From contig NZ_JAQQWS010000006.1 in assembly GCF_028610675.1 (NCBI RefSeq), positions 1 through 64,000 on the forward strand: a stretch of 64,000 nucleotides of DNA, given 5' to 3'. Below, in pieces: positions 8,732 to 18,516 of the stretch. The notes below the pieces were generated by a model. That model was given only the letters and a program-made list of their open reading frames with translations, had not been told where the DNA came from and did no database searches. The translations under genes were made by a program, and so were the position numbers. Source of the DNA: Alkalihalobacillus pseudalcaliphilus. GTDB lineage: Bacteria > Bacillota > Bacilli > Bacillales > Bacillaceae_D. The first letter of the stretch is position 1. Every line of letters starts with the position of its first letter.

Positions 8732-8827
8732 CTTTATTCAAGTTGTCAAGCCGTGATCCTTGCTTTATGATGGACTGTAGAATATCGAATCATACATAGG
8801 AATCACTTTTGGAGGTATTAACACGTT

Positions 8828-10126
8828 ATGGATTTTTCTACATCTAAATCTTTACATCAAGAATCGCAAGAACACATTGTTGGTGGTGTCAATAGTCCGT
8901 CTCGTTCATTTAAGGCCGTTGGTGGAGGCTCACCTGTTTATATGAAAAAAGGGAAAGGTGCGTACTTTTGGGATGTCGATGGCAATCAGTACATTGACTA
9001 CCTCGCGGCATATGGCCCGATTATTACCGGTCACGCCCATCCCCACATTACCAAAGCCATTCAAGAAGCAGCTGAAAATGGTGTTTTATATGGGACACCG
9101 ACTGAATTAGAGGTCACTTATGCCAAAATGCTAAAGGAAGCCATTCCGTCTTTAGATAAAGTTCGTTTTGTTAATTCGGGCACTGAGGCAGTTATGACAA
9201 CCATTCGAGTGGCTCGAGCTTATACTGGTCGAGATAAAATTATTAAGTTTGCAGGCTGTTATCACGGTCATTCAGATTTAGTTCTAGTAGCAGCCGGTTC
9301 TGGTCCATCCACACTTGGTACACCAGATTCAGCTGGAGTGCCAAAAAGTATTGCTCAGGAAGTGATTACGGTTCCATTTAATGATTTGGATGCCTATAAA
9401 GAGGCAATCGATAAATGGGGCGATGAAGTCGCTGCCGTTTTAGTTGAGCCCATTGTCGGTAACTTCGGGATTGTAGAACCAAAAGAAGGTTTTTTACAAG
9501 CTGTTAATGACTTAACCCATGAAGCTGGTGCCCTCGTTATTTACGATGAGGTCATTACTGCTTTTCGTTTTATGTACGGAGGTGCCCAAAACTATTTAGA
9601 GATTGAGCCTGATATGACAGCTCTTGGTAAGATAATTGGTGGCGGCCTACCAATTGGGGCTTACGGCGGTCGAGTAGATATTATGGAAAAAGTCGCACCA
9701 CTCGGCCCTGCCTATCAAGCAGGAACGATGGCAGGAAATCCAGCATCCATGGCAGCTGGAATAGCGTGCTTAGAAGTTTTAAGTAAAGATGGCGTTTATG
9801 AACATCTTGATTCATTAGGGAAGATGCTAGAGGAAGGGATTCGATCTTTAGCACATAAACACCATATCCCTATGACATTAAATCGCCTTAAGGGTGCGCT
9901 GACCTTATATTTTACTACAACAACTGTAACCAATTATGAAGAAGCCGAAGCGTCTGATGGTAACTTATTTGCGATTTTCTTTCAAGAGATGTTAAAGCAA
10001 GGCATTAATTTGGCTCCTTCCAAATACGAAGCCTGGTTCTTAACAACCGAGCATACGGAAGTGGATGTGAAACAAACGCTACAAGCAGTCGATGAAGCAT
10101 TTGCCGCTGTCTCTTTACACATCTAA
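8828..10126 (+). CDS. hemL: Glutamate-1-semialdehyde 2,1-aminomutase
   Basis: A 432-residue class III PLP aminotransferase fold protein that converts glutamate-1-semialdehyde to 5-aminolevulinate in the C5 haem pathway. The PLP lysine is in LGKIIGGGLPIGAYGG near residue 267; NSGTEAVM (phosphate site) and VEPIVGNFG are also visible. Position beside bcp/perR identifies it as GsaB, the paralogue to the hem-operon HemL in Bacillus. GGAGG precedes ATG. A hairpin terminator follows. Confidence 0.92.
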   Translation: MDFSTSKSLHQESQEHIVGGVNSPSRSFKAVGGGSPVYMKKGKGAYFWDVDGNQYIDYLAAYGPIITGHAHPHITKAIQEAAENGVLYGTPTELEVTYAKMLKEAIPSLDKVRFVNSGTEAVMTTIRVARAYTGRDKIIKFAGCYHGHSDLVLVAAGSGPSTLGTPDSAGVPKSIAQEVITVPFNDLDAYKEAIDKWGDEVAAVLVEPIVGNFGIVEPKEGFLQAVNDLTHEAGALVIYDEVITAFRFMYGGAQNYLEIEPDMTALGKIIGGGLPIGAYGGRVDIMEKVAPLGPAYQAGTMAGNPASMAAGIACLEVLSKDGVYEHLDSLGKMLEEGIRSLAHKHHIPMTLNRLKGALTLYFTTTTVTNYEEAEASDGNLFAIFFQEMLKQGINLAPSKYEAWFLTTEHTEVDVKQTLQAVDEAFAAVSLHI

Positions 10127-10140
10127 TAAAAAATATATTA

Positions 10141-10183
10141 AAAAAGTGATGGATAGGTATAACAGTCCTTTCATCACTTTTTG
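10141..10183 (+). terminator. Terminator after hemL
   Basis: AAAAAGTGATG (10141-10151) pairs with CATCACTTTTT (10172-10182), ending in T on the plus strand. The 320 bp from here to the next gene holds AT-rich leader sequence with no recognisable element. Confidence 0.75.
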
Positions 10184-10502
10184 TTATTACTACATAATTT
10201 GTTTTAAGCGATTTCTTAGGCTTTAGTTCTAACCTCGCTACTTTTCTTATATAATATACATGTATGGCTTTGATGCTTTTTCATAAAATAAAGTAATTCA
10301 TCACAATTTTTAACAAAAAAGCACTTGCTTCTTCTACCTAATCACGGTATAGTACGTTCGTTACTGATATAAACTGAGAATATGGACGATTTAATTCCAC
10401 GTTTTTTTTTTTGATTTCTCGTTGTTCCAAGCGGGTATAACATGAATAGAAAAAATGTCAGTATGACGAAAGAATGGACTTCAGAAAGGACTTCTTAACA
10501 CA

Positions 10503-11582
10503 ATGAAACTTGGTGCTCGTATTTTTAAAACGGGACTTGCTCTTGCCTTAGCTATGTATTCTGCAATTTGGCTAGGTTTTGAAGGCGCAACCTTTGCAGC
10601 GATTGCCGCAGCCTTTGCAATTCAACCATCAATCCATCGTACTTTCCAAACAATATTGGATCAAGTACAGGCCAATGTGATTGGTGCTGTTTTAGCTGTC
10701 ATATTCGTATTAACTTTTGGACATGAGCCATTTGTAGTTGGTGTAGTTGTCATTCTCGTGATTGCTATCATCTCTAAATTAAAATTAGAAGCTAGTACAA
10801 TCCCACTAGCTATCGTTACAGTCATTATCATCATGGAAAGCCCTGCTGAGAATTTTGTTAGTTTTGCGACCGATCGTTTTTTATTGATTATGCTTGGTGT
10901 ATTAACGGCCTTTATTGTAAATCTTTTCTTTATTCCACCAAGATATGAAACAAAATTTTATCAATCCATGCTGAAGGAATCTGATAACATTAATCAGTGG
11001 ATGATGTTATTAGTCCGAAATGACGCCGATTCTCGTTCCTTAAAAGGCGATATGAAGCGGTTAGACACACAAATTCAAAAGCTCGATAACCTGTATAATT
11101 TATATAAGGAAGAACGTAATTATTTACAGCGAAACAAATATAGTAAAGCAAGAAAGCTTGTACTATTTAGACAAATGCTTATTACGTTAAAACAATCACA
11201 GGCCGTACTTATAAATTTAGAGCGACGCTCAGAGGATATTTCTAATTTGCCAAAAGCGATTCAGGAAGAGTTTGAACAGCAATTAGACTTATTAACGAAT
11301 TTCCATAATCGCATTTTACTTCGCTATATTGGTAAAGTAACCTCTTCGCCGTCTAAGGAGATTCTGGACGATTTAGCCACAGGTAAGGAAGCTTTGGCTA
11401 AGAAGTTTATTGACTTTTACAATCAAGATGCAATTGACCAACAAACATGGATGCATACATTTCCGGCCGTTTCTCAAATTATTGAATACCACGAAGAGCT
11501 TGCCCACCTCAATCACCTTGTAAACAGCTTCTTTAAGTATCATACGGAAGAAAGCACCTTGGATATTCAAGGTGAGGAATAA
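10503..11582 (+). CDS. ygaE: Aromatic acid exporter family protein (YgaE-like)
   Basis: A 359-residue membrane protein. Residues 1-145 hold about five to six transmembrane helices, starting MKLGARIFKTGLALALAMY, typical of the ArAE/FUSC N-terminal domain. Residues 160-350 are a helical cytoplasmic domain with coiled-coil character. This matches the YgaE/YqjA family, thought from homology to export aromatic acids or similar. AAAGGA lies upstream of ATG. A monocistronic gene with a strong palindromic terminator. Confidence 0.8.
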   Translation: MKLGARIFKTGLALALAMYSAIWLGFEGATFAAIAAAFAIQPSIHRTFQTILDQVQANVIGAVLAVIFVLTFGHEPFVVGVVVILVIAIISKLKLEASTIPLAIVTVIIIMESPAENFVSFATDRFLLIMLGVLTAFIVNLFFIPPRYETKFYQSMLKESDNINQWMMLLVRNDADSRSLKGDMKRLDTQIQKLDNLYNLYKEERNYLQRNKYSKARKLVLFRQMLITLKQSQAVLINLERRSEDISNLPKAIQEEFEQQLDLLTNFHNRILLRYIGKVTSSPSKEILDDLATGKEALAKKFIDFYNQDAIDQQTWMHTFPAVSQIIEYHEELAHLNHLVNSFFKYHTEESTLDIQGEE

Positions 11583-11590
11583 TTCCAATA

Positions 11591-11622
11591 GAAGACCCCA
11601 CCATGATCATGGTGGGGTCTTC
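11591..11622. terminator. Perfect 32-bp palindromic terminator
   Basis: A fully symmetric sequence centred on ATGATCAT, with GACCCCACC arms ending in CTTC. It can act for ygaE and, less clearly, for the opposing ygaD. Nothing else is seen in 11623-11817. Confidence 0.8.
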
Positions 11623-11817
11623 TTCAAGGTTTAAGGGGGCTTTGTGGTGGGTGAATATCGGGGCTTATGTTGTTACTTCCGGCCTTTTCCCACAACAACA
11701 CGTCCCTTGTCCGCTGGTTATGTTGTTACTTCACAGCTTCCAACACGAGAGCCATTTTCCCCTACGTAAGAAGCGACATCCACCTTCCCCAATAACTAAG
11801 AACCTTCCACTTAGTTG

Positions 11818-13566
11818 TCACTGCAACTGCTGAACTTCGAATAAACGCTTATAGCTGCCGCCTTGTTTACCCATTAACTCTACATGTGTGCCAACTTCTT
11901 TAATTTCACCGTTTTCAATTAAAACAATTTTATCTGCGTGCGTAATGGTTGAAAGTCGGTGAGCAACGATAAAGGTTGTTCGGTCTTTAGCTAATTTCTC
12001 TAAGGCCTCTTGAATATAATGTTCACTTTCCAAGTCAAGCGCAGAGGTCGCTTCATCAAAAATAAGGATCGGTGGGTTTTTTAAGAAAACACGAGCAATC
12101 GCAACACGTTGCTTTTGGCCACCTGATAGCTTAACACCTCGTTCTCCAACTTCCGTATCATACCCTTGTGGCAAACTCATAATAAAATCATGAGCATTGG
12201 CTGCTTTGGCAGCGTCTTCTACTTCCTCAACCGTCGCATTGGGGTTACCCATCAGAATATTCTCCTTGACTGATTCACTAAATAGAATATTATCTTGCAG
12301 CACCATTCCAATCTTATCGCGTAGGCTGCGTACTTGATATTGCCTAATATCAGTACCATCAAGTAAAATTCTTCCACTTGTCACATCGTAAAAGCGCGGG
12401 ATCAAACTAATTAACGTACTTTTACCTCCACCACTCATTCCAACAAATGCGACCGTTTCACCACTTTTTACGGTTAAATTTAAATTTTTCAAAGCGTGCA
12501 TCCCATCTTCATTATAAGAGAATGAGACATTGGAAAATTCTAACTTACCGTCTGTATACGCTAACTCCTTCGAGCCGGGCTTATCAGAAATATCATATTT
12601 TTCATCGATAAATTCAAAGACTCGGTCCATCGAGGCAATTGCTTGTGTTAAGACCGTCGATGAATTGACTAGACGACGTAACGGACCATATAACCGCTCC
12701 ATATAGAGAACAAACGCGGTCATCACACCCACTTCAATGACTTCATTTAAAGCAAAATAACCGGCGACCGCAATGACGAGTAATGGGGCAATATCTGTAA
12801 TCGTATTGACAACAGCGAAAGTCTTTGCATTCCATCTCGTATGCTCTAAGGCTTTCGCTAAAAAGTTTCGATTTCTTTTGGCAAACTGATTTTGTTCATG
12901 CTCTTCAAGCGCGAAGCTACGAATGACACTCATCCCTTGAACACGTTCGTGTAAATGACCTTGTACCTCGGCTAATGCTTGGGAACGTACACGAGTGATA
13001 TTCCGTAAGCGAGCATAGAAAAACTTCACTGAGAAACCGTATAACGGGAACATGGATATCGCAACGAGTGTCAGCCACACATTCATATTTAGCATAATAA
13101 TAATTGCAATAACAATCGTAAATAAATCTAGCCAAATATTCATTAATCCCGTAATGACAAAGTTTTTCGTCTGTTCCACATCATGAATAACCCTTGAGAT
13201 AATCTCTCCCACTTTTCGATTTGAATAAAAACGTAAACTTAACTTTTGGATATGGCTAAATAATTGATCACGAATATCATATAAAATCTTACTTCCAATC
13301 CATTGTGCAAAGTACTGACGGTAATATTCGATCGGCGGTCTCAAAACAACAAAAATAAAAAGCATAATGCCCATTAACGTAAATAATGTCGTTTGTTTCT
13401 CCTCTAGCGTTAATCCTTCTGCCAAAATAATATCATCAATGACATATGCGACCACTAAAGGTAATAGTAGTGGAATCCCAAATTTTAATATACCGATAAT
13501 AATCGTAATGATAATTTGTTTTATATATGGTTTTACGAATAATAAATAGCGCTTAATACTTCCCAA
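11818..13566 (-). CDS. ygaD: ABC transporter, fused permease/ATPase (YgaD-like)
   Basis: A 582-residue half-transporter. Six transmembrane helices lie in residues 1-310 and the nucleotide-binding domain in 340-580, with Walker A GMSGGGKST, signature LSGGQKQR, Walker B ILIFDEATSALD and the H-loop AHRLS. It forms homo- or heterodimeric multidrug or lipid exporters (family knowledge); the substrate is unknown. Synteny with ygaC and gsaB identifies it as YgaD. Confidence 0.88.
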   Translation of the reverse strand: MGSIKRYLLFVKPYIKQIIITIIIGILKFGIPLLLPLVVAYVIDDIILAEGLTLEEKQTTLFTLMGIMLFIFVVLRPPIEYYRQYFAQWIGSKILYDIRDQLFSHIQKLSLRFYSNRKVGEIISRVIHDVEQTKNFVITGLMNIWLDLFTIVIAIIIMLNMNVWLTLVAISMFPLYGFSVKFFYARLRNITRVRSQALAEVQGHLHERVQGMSVIRSFALEEHEQNQFAKRNRNFLAKALEHTRWNAKTFAVVNTITDIAPLLVIAVAGYFALNEVIEVGVMTAFVLYMERLYGPLRRLVNSSTVLTQAIASMDRVFEFIDEKYDISDKPGSKELAYTDGKLEFSNVSFSYNEDGMHALKNLNLTVKSGETVAFVGMSGGGKSTLISLIPRFYDVTSGRILLDGTDIRQYQVRSLRDKIGMVLQDNILFSESVKENILMGNPNATVEEVEDAAKAANAHDFIMSLPQGYDTEVGERGVKLSGGQKQRVAIARVFLKNPPILIFDEATSALDLESEHYIQEALEKLAKDRTTFIVAHRLSTITHADKIVLIENGEIKEVGTHVELMGKQGGSYKRLFEVQQLQ

Positions 13567-13662
13567 AACGCCACTCCCCCTCTCCAGTCCTTATTATGAG
13601 CGAAATTTAGCGCAAACACTCCATATTTGCTCAACTCCACTCAAAAAAAGTCCGACTCACGA

Positions 13663-13692
13663 AAAAAAGCCCAACATTCAGGCTTTTTCCCC
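13663..13692 (-). terminator. Terminator after ygaC
   Basis: On the minus strand AAAAAGCC and GGCTTTTTTT flank a 9-base loop and end in a T tract. It separates ygaC from ygaD. Confidence 0.65.
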
Positions 13693-13712
13693 TTCCACTG
13701 ATAATCACTTCC

Positions 13713-14240
13713 TTATCGATATTGCAAAAAACGTTCATACCAGCTCTCTACAAATTGAGGTGCAAATGGTCCTTTTCTTTGGTGGATCCAAGAAATTAAC
13801 GTATCAACACCCCGTTGCAAAATTGCATCTAGCTCTGGTGGATAATTCATTTTTCTTTGATGTAGCTCATATTCATCTTCATCCAATAGTTTAAATGTCA
13901 TGTCTGGTGCCACTTTAATGTCAAGGTCATAATCAATATATTTTAATGCTTCTTCATCCCATGTAAAAGGCGTACCAATGTTACAATAATAATGAATACC
14001 GTCTGCTCTAAGCATGGCAATTGTATTAAACCATTGCTCAGAATCAAAATAACATATAGCTGGCTCACGCGTACGCCAATTGCGGCCATCCGATTCTCTT
14101 ACTAGGATTCGATCATTTCCAGCAATCACAACCTTTGACGTCCCTTTTAGTACTATCGTATCCTCCCAAACACGATGAAGTGCTCCATTATGCTTATAGC
14201 TGTGGATTTGAATACTACTACCCACTTTGGGAAAATTCAT
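13713..14240 (-). CDS. ygaC: Ntdp/YgaC nucleoside tri- and diphosphatase (DUF402)
   Basis: A 175-residue DUF402 protein matching Ntdp of S. aureus and YgaC of B. subtilis, reported as a nucleoside tri/diphosphatase. Conserved acidic stretches YIDYDLDIKV and LLDEDEYELH supply metal ligands. The start at ATG 14240, preceded by AGGAG, gives the family's usual length; the upstream in-frame extension has no support. Confidence 0.88.
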   Translation of the reverse strand: MNFPKVGSSIQIHSYKHNGALHRVWEDTIVLKGTSKVVIAGNDRILVRESDGRNWRTREPAICYFDSEQWFNTIAMLRADGIHYYCNIGTPFTWDEEALKYIDYDLDIKVAPDMTFKLLDEDEYELHQRKMNYPPELDAILQRGVDTLISWIHQRKGPFAPQFVESWYERFLQYR

Positions 14241-14503
14241 TTTCGACTCCTTTCTGTGTATGATTCTTGGACGTCCATACATAACGGTGGTTGACTGGGT
14301 GCTTGTACGATGAAAGCTCCCTACTCCCGACTCGCTAATGTACTTCACCTACACTTCTATATTCACTTCTGTTCATTCTTTTCTATTATACCGTTTTATC
14401 TACATATTTGAAACGGTAAGTACCCTGTTAGCTAAAAAAAGACAAATAACCAAAAAGCCCCTTCCATCAGTATGACTGATTTATCAGGACTTAAACTTAT
14501 AAC

Positions 14504-15517
14504 TTATTTGGATTTTACGAGCAAATAGATAAAATAAGGTGCACCAATTAGGGAAACGACGATTCCTGCTGGTATTCCGTCAGGCTCTAATACATTACGA
14601 CCAATTGTATCAGCCATAAGTAATAACCAACCACCTAGCAACATCGCAACAGGCAAAAAGTACTGATACCTAGGACCAACTAATGCCCGGGCTATGTGCG
14701 GTGCCATTAATCCAACAAACGCAACACCACCCGTTACAGATACACTGACTGCTGCAATGGCAACCGCTGCCAACAATAAAAAAGTACGCTCTTTTTGCAA
14801 GGATACTCCGATTCCTATTGTCACATACTCACTTAACCCTAAAACATTTAATTGATGTGCCTTGAAAAGAATAAACGGGATTAATAAGAAAAACCACGGC
14901 AGGATTGATACGATTAGTGACCAATCATACCCCCAAACATTTCCCGCTAACCAACGGGCAATAAAATCAACTTTCTGCCTTTCAGATGAAGAAATTAATA
15001 CAATCATTAATCCTGAAAGTGCCATCGAAAAACCGACACCTGTTAATATCATCTTACTTGGCTGAATCCCCTTCCCTTTTTCATAAGAAAATAGATAAAT
15101 AAGGATGGCTGTAAGCGTCGCACCTAAAAAGGCGATAATAGGTAATAAGTAAACAAAACCACCGGTGTCTAAAGGGTAAAACAAATAAAATAAAGTAATA
15201 CCAACACCAGCCCCCGCATTAATACCGATGATTCCCGGATCAGCTAAATCATTTCTTGTTACCCCTTGCAAAATAGCACCTGATAATGCAAGTCCTATAC
15301 CAGCCAAAACAGTAATAAGCATACGCGGTAAGCGAATAGAAAACAGAATAAATTCATCCTTAAAGGAACCTTGGCCTATTATCGTTGGAACTAGTCGATC
15401 TATTGAGATGGAAGAGTAGCCTAAACTCATACCCATTACCATCATGCCAATTAATCCAATTAACAAAGTGCTGACGATCCATTTGTATTTTTTCTTATAG
15501 GCATTTGTAACAATCAT
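14504..15517 (-). CDS. FecCD-type siderophore ABC transporter permease (second)
   Basis: A 337-residue polytopic membrane protein with about nine to ten helices and family landmarks GAILQGVTRNDLADPGIIGINAG (residues about 80-102), GLMAPHIAR and the C-terminal GAPYFIYLL. It forms the membrane channel of an iron(III)-siderophore importer with the permease encoded just upstream, overlapping it by 4 bases (ATGA-type coupling). Closest in character to FhuG. It is the last gene of the four-gene operon; a weak hairpin with T tract follows at 14455-14495. Confidence 0.88.
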   Translation of the reverse strand: MIVTNAYKKKYKWIVSTLLIGLIGMMVMGMSLGYSSISIDRLVPTIIGQGSFKDEFILFSIRLPRMLITVLAGIGLALSGAILQGVTRNDLADPGIIGINAGAGVGITLFYLFYPLDTGGFVYLLPIIAFLGATLTAILIYLFSYEKGKGIQPSKMILTGVGFSMALSGLMIVLISSSERQKVDFIARWLAGNVWGYDWSLIVSILPWFFLLIPFILFKAHQLNVLGLSEYVTIGIGVSLQKERTFLLLAAVAIAAVSVSVTGGVAFVGLMAPHIARALVGPRYQYFLPVAMLLGGWLLLMADTIGRNVLEPDGIPAGIVVSLIGAPYFIYLLVKSK

Positions 15518-16521
15518 AATGCCTTGCCTCCTTTACGTACGATTAATAAAAAGAAAGGAAGCCCGAGTAGTGCAACAATAGCGGCAACAGGTGTCTCAAA
15601 AGGGGCATGAACCGTACGAGCGGCAGTGTCTGCTAGTAGCATAAAAGCGGCTCCAATAATCGCAGACATGGGGACAATGGCCCGATAGTCCATTCCGACT
15701 AGGATACGGACTATATGAGGAATCATTAAACCGACAAAAACTAAATTCCCTACTAATGATACGGCAGCACCTGCTAACACAACCGTCAATAAGAACAGGA
15801 CCAATTTTACAGCAAATGTTTTCTGTCCTAGACCTGTTGCAACCTCTTCACTTAAGCTTAATATCGTTAGCTGTTTCGAAAACAGAATGGCAAGTAAAAG
15901 ACCAATCAAGATAATGGGTATAACAATCTGTAATTGAACCCATGTCGTCCCGATTAATCCACCTGCTGTCCACATTGAAACATCTTTTGAAATTTTAAAA
16001 TATAACCCGATTCCTTCTGCTATTGCATGTAAAAAAGCCGAAATAGCCGCACCTGCTAAGATAATCCTGAATGAAGATAATCCACCCCTTTGCTGGGAGC
16101 CTATTCCCAAAACAAGGGCAGCCCCGACTGCTGCTCCAATAAAGCAAGCAATCATCAAACCAAAATAATTAACATTCGGTAATAAGGCAATCGTTAAGGC
16201 TAATGCGGCATTAGCGCCAGCCGTTAATCCAATCAAGCCTGGATCTGCTAGTGGGTTTCTCGTCATGCCTTGCATAATTGCTCCAGCAACCGCTAAAGCG
16301 GCTCCTACGATAACAGCAGCGACTACACGTGGAATTCTAATCTCTTGAAGCATCACAATCAAATCAGACGTTCTCGTATTAAATAAGGCTCCCCATACAT
16401 CCCCTACACCCGTTTGTGCAGCTCCGAATGTCAGAGCCACAATAAATACAAAACAGGTTGCAACTATCGCTACAATCAATTTCATTGAAACTGTTAGCAT
16501 CCACTTTGAACCTTTTTCCAT
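15514..16521 (-). CDS. FecCD-type siderophore ABC transporter permease (first)
   Basis: A 335-residue polytopic membrane protein of the BtuC/FecCD family, with GAIMQGMTRNPLADPGLIG near residue 82, GLMIPHIVR near 265 and GLPFFLLIVRKG at the C-terminus. Closest in character to FhuB. GGGAGATC lies before ATG. It lies about 65 bp downstream of the binding-protein gene and is coupled to the following permease. Confidence 0.88.
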   Translation of the reverse strand: MEKGSKWMLTVSMKLIVAIVATCFVFIVALTFGAAQTGVGDVWGALFNTRTSDLIVMLQEIRIPRVVAAVIVGAALAVAGAIMQGMTRNPLADPGLIGLTAGANAALALTIALLPNVNYFGLMIACFIGAAVGAALVLGIGSQQRGGLSSFRIILAGAAISAFLHAIAEGIGLYFKISKDVSMWTAGGLIGTTWVQLQIVIPIILIGLLLAILFSKQLTILSLSEEVATGLGQKTFAVKLVLFLLTVVLAGAAVSLVGNLVFVGLMIPHIVRILVGMDYRAIVPMSAIIGAAFMLLADTAARTVHAPFETPVAAIVALLGLPFFLLIVRKGGKAL

Positions 16522-16586
16522 ATGATCTCCCTCACCAAAAAGCGAAAGGAATCCTCAAAAAGAGAATTCCAGACAATCGCTTCGAT

Positions 16587-17516
16587 TTATTCACTCTCTA
16601 AGAAACTATTAATAAAAAATTCAAGCTGGTAGTCTAGAGTAATAGGGTCATTAAAATAAAACTCACTTGCATCCGCCTGAAATACTCGATTATTTTTTAC
16701 AGCATCCATATTTTGATACGTATCAGTCTCTTGGAACGAACCTTCTGTCTCCTCTGACTTACTAACAACTAAATAATCACCTACATAGTCATCTAATACT
16801 TCTACAGATAGGGCATAATAACCATCAGCCAATGCCATTTCCTTTACTTTTTCAGGCATTTTAAGCTTCATTTCTTGGTAGAGGATTTCTGTTCCACGTC
16901 CCCAGTTATCACCGAATACATAAAGCTGCTTATCAAAGTTTTCAATGACTGAAACCGTTGCTTCTTCACCAATATGGGCACGAATGTCATCGCCAGCTAC
17001 TTTGGCCCGCTCTTTAAAATCATTGACCCATTCGGTCGCTTCTTTTTCTTTATTTAATACCTTACCAATTTCAATGTGCTGAGTTAAATAATCGACTGCT
17101 CCATATGTATAAGTAACCGTTGGAGCAATTTGTTTAAGCTTGTCGATATTTTTGGTCGTTGAATAACCAATAATTAAATCCGGCTCAAGTTCAATAATTT
17201 TCTCAAGGCTTTCATCCGAAACTTCCTCAACATCCTCAAGTTGTTCTATAAAACGAGGATTTGACTTTGCCCATGATTCGACACCAGCTAAATTCGCATC
17301 TAAAGCCATAACATTACCAGTAAATCCACCTAGTACGACCACTCTTTCTGGGTTTGCCGGTACCTCAACCGGTCCATTTTCAGATTCATACGTAATCGTC
17401 TCATTTTTTTCTTCCGGTGCTTCGTTTTGACTTTCACTTGAATTGGTTTGTCCACATGCACTAACGAGCAGCAGAAACAGGAATACGATGGCTAAATTCA
17501 TTATGGCTTTTTTCAT
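16587..17516 (-). CDS. Iron(III)-siderophore-binding lipoprotein (FhuD-like)
   Basis: A 309-residue periplasmic-binding-protein-like lipoprotein. The signal peptide MKKAIMNLAIVFLFLLLVSA is followed by the lipobox Cys (SAC) at residue 21. The mature part has the FhuD/FecB helical-backbone organisation (NPERVVVLGG; LEPDLIIGYS; FGDNWGRGTEILY). Probably binds a hydroxamate-type siderophore, judged from FhuD/YxeB resemblance. Its start lies 56 bases inside the 3' end of the ATPase gene in another frame, with its own GGAGAAAAC ribosome binding site. Confidence 0.85.
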   Translation of the reverse strand: MKKAIMNLAIVFLFLLLVSACGQTNSSESQNEAPEEKNETITYESENGPVEVPANPERVVVLGGFTGNVMALDANLAGVESWAKSNPRFIEQLEDVEEVSDESLEKIIELEPDLIIGYSTTKNIDKLKQIAPTVTYTYGAVDYLTQHIEIGKVLNKEKEATEWVNDFKERAKVAGDDIRAHIGEEATVSVIENFDKQLYVFGDNWGRGTEILYQEMKLKMPEKVKEMALADGYYALSVEVLDDYVGDYLVVSKSEETEGSFQETDTYQNMDAVKNNRVFQADASEFYFNDPITLDYQLEFFINSFLESE

Positions 17517-18312
17517 GTTTGTTTTCTCCTTTTATTAAACGATATGTTAAACACATCGGCTTTTGTGTGATCGGATCTGTGCCAATCATTGCGTCAATAT
17601 TAAATACCTCCGCCAGTACAGGTGGCGTCATCACTTCCTCACAAGACCCTGCTTTTACAACAGCTCCATCTTTCATCGCAATTAAATGATCGGCAAAACG
17701 AGCAGCTTGGTTTAAATCATGCAAGACCATAACAATCGTTCTACCTTGTTCTTTATTTAATTTTTGTAATAATTCGAGCACCTCAAGCTGATGAGCCAGA
17801 TCAAGATAGGTCGTTGGTTCATCTAAAAAGATAATATCTGTTTCTTGTGCCAATGCCATCGCAATCCAAACACGCTGTCTTTGACCACCAGATAAAGCAT
17901 CAATAGAACGATATCGTAAACTCGTTAGTCCCGTAACTTCAAGTGTCCATTCAATCACTTCTAAATCTTCTTTTGTAAGCCTTCCCATTCCCTTTTGATG
18001 TGGATAACGACCGTAAGAAATTAATTCACTCACCGTTAAACCACCTGTGCTCTCAGGAGCCTGCGGTAAAATTGCTAATTTTTTGGCGAGTTGCTTCGTA
18101 TTCTCTTTAATAATTTCTTTACCATCTAATACAACAGCCCCAACTTGATAAGGGATAATCCTTGTCATTGCTTTAAGTAATGTAGACTTCCCACAACCGT
18201 TAGCACCTATAATTGTCGTTATTTGATGATCAGGAATTTCTATATTCATATCTTTTACAATCATTTTATCGTGATAAGAAATTTGTAAATCTTTTGTATA
18301 AATTCGACTCAT
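17461..18312 (-). CDS. Siderophore ABC transporter ATP-binding protein (FhuC/FecE-like)
   Basis: A 283-residue ATPase: Walker A GANGCGKST near residue 37, Q-loop LPQAP, signature LSGGQRQR near 141, Walker B IIFLDEPTTYLD, switch His in VLHDLNQAARF. It powers ferric siderophore import. The last 20 or so residues overlap the next gene and may be non-essential. It is the first gene of the operon, which is unusual but not rare; two Fur-like sites lie within about 130 bp upstream. Confidence 0.9.
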   Translation of the reverse strand: MSRIYTKDLQISYHDKMIVKDMNIEIPDHQITTIIGANGCGKSTLLKAMTRIIPYQVGAVVLDGKEIIKENTKQLAKKLAILPQAPESTGGLTVSELISYGRYPHQKGMGRLTKEDLEVIEWTLEVTGLTSLRYRSIDALSGGQRQRVWIAMALAQETDIIFLDEPTTYLDLAHQLEVLELLQKLNKEQGRTIVMVLHDLNQAARFADHLIAMKDGAVVKAGSCEEVMTPPVLAEVFNIDAMIGTDPITQKPMCLTYRLIKGENKHEKSHNEFSHRIPVSAAR

Positions 18313-18370
18313 CTATCTACTCGACCTCCTTTGGCCATTATTGATTCATCTTCGTCAATATCAATATATT

Positions 18371-18390
18371 GATAACGATTATCATTATTA
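18371..18390. promoter_or_regulatory. Fur box 1
   Basis: GATAACGATTATCATTATTA matches the 19-bp Fur consensus GATAATGATTATCATTATC at all but about three positions. It lies about 60 bp before the siderophore ATPase start. Confidence 0.8.
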
Positions 18391-18412
18391 AGCAATATCA
18401 TGAATATAATCT

Positions 18413-18435
18413 GATTGAGAATGATTGTCAATATC
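18413..18435. promoter_or_regulatory. Fur box 2
   Basis: GATTGAGAATGATTGTCAATATC contains the 7-1-7 core TGAGAATGATTGTCA (Fur core TGATAATnATTATCA). It lies in the middle of the divergent intergenic region. Confidence 0.65.
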
Positions 18436-18468
18436 TATTGCATAAATTAATAAACAGTTGTACTATTA

Positions 18469-18490
18469 ATTGAAAATGATTATCAATGTT
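18469..18490. promoter_or_regulatory. Fur box 3
   Basis: TTGAAAATGATTATCAATGTTA includes TGAAAATGATTATCA, a good 7-1-7 Fur core. It lies about 30 bp before the ferredoxin-NADP reductase start, so would cover its promoter. Confidence 0.75.
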
Positions 18491-18516
18491 AATCTACATA
18501 TTGAGGAGTGAAAAAA

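Noticed and set aside
11603..11833. 76-residue plus-strand ORF between ygaE and ygaD
   Set aside because: Starts inside the terminator palindrome, low-complexity translation, no RBS.
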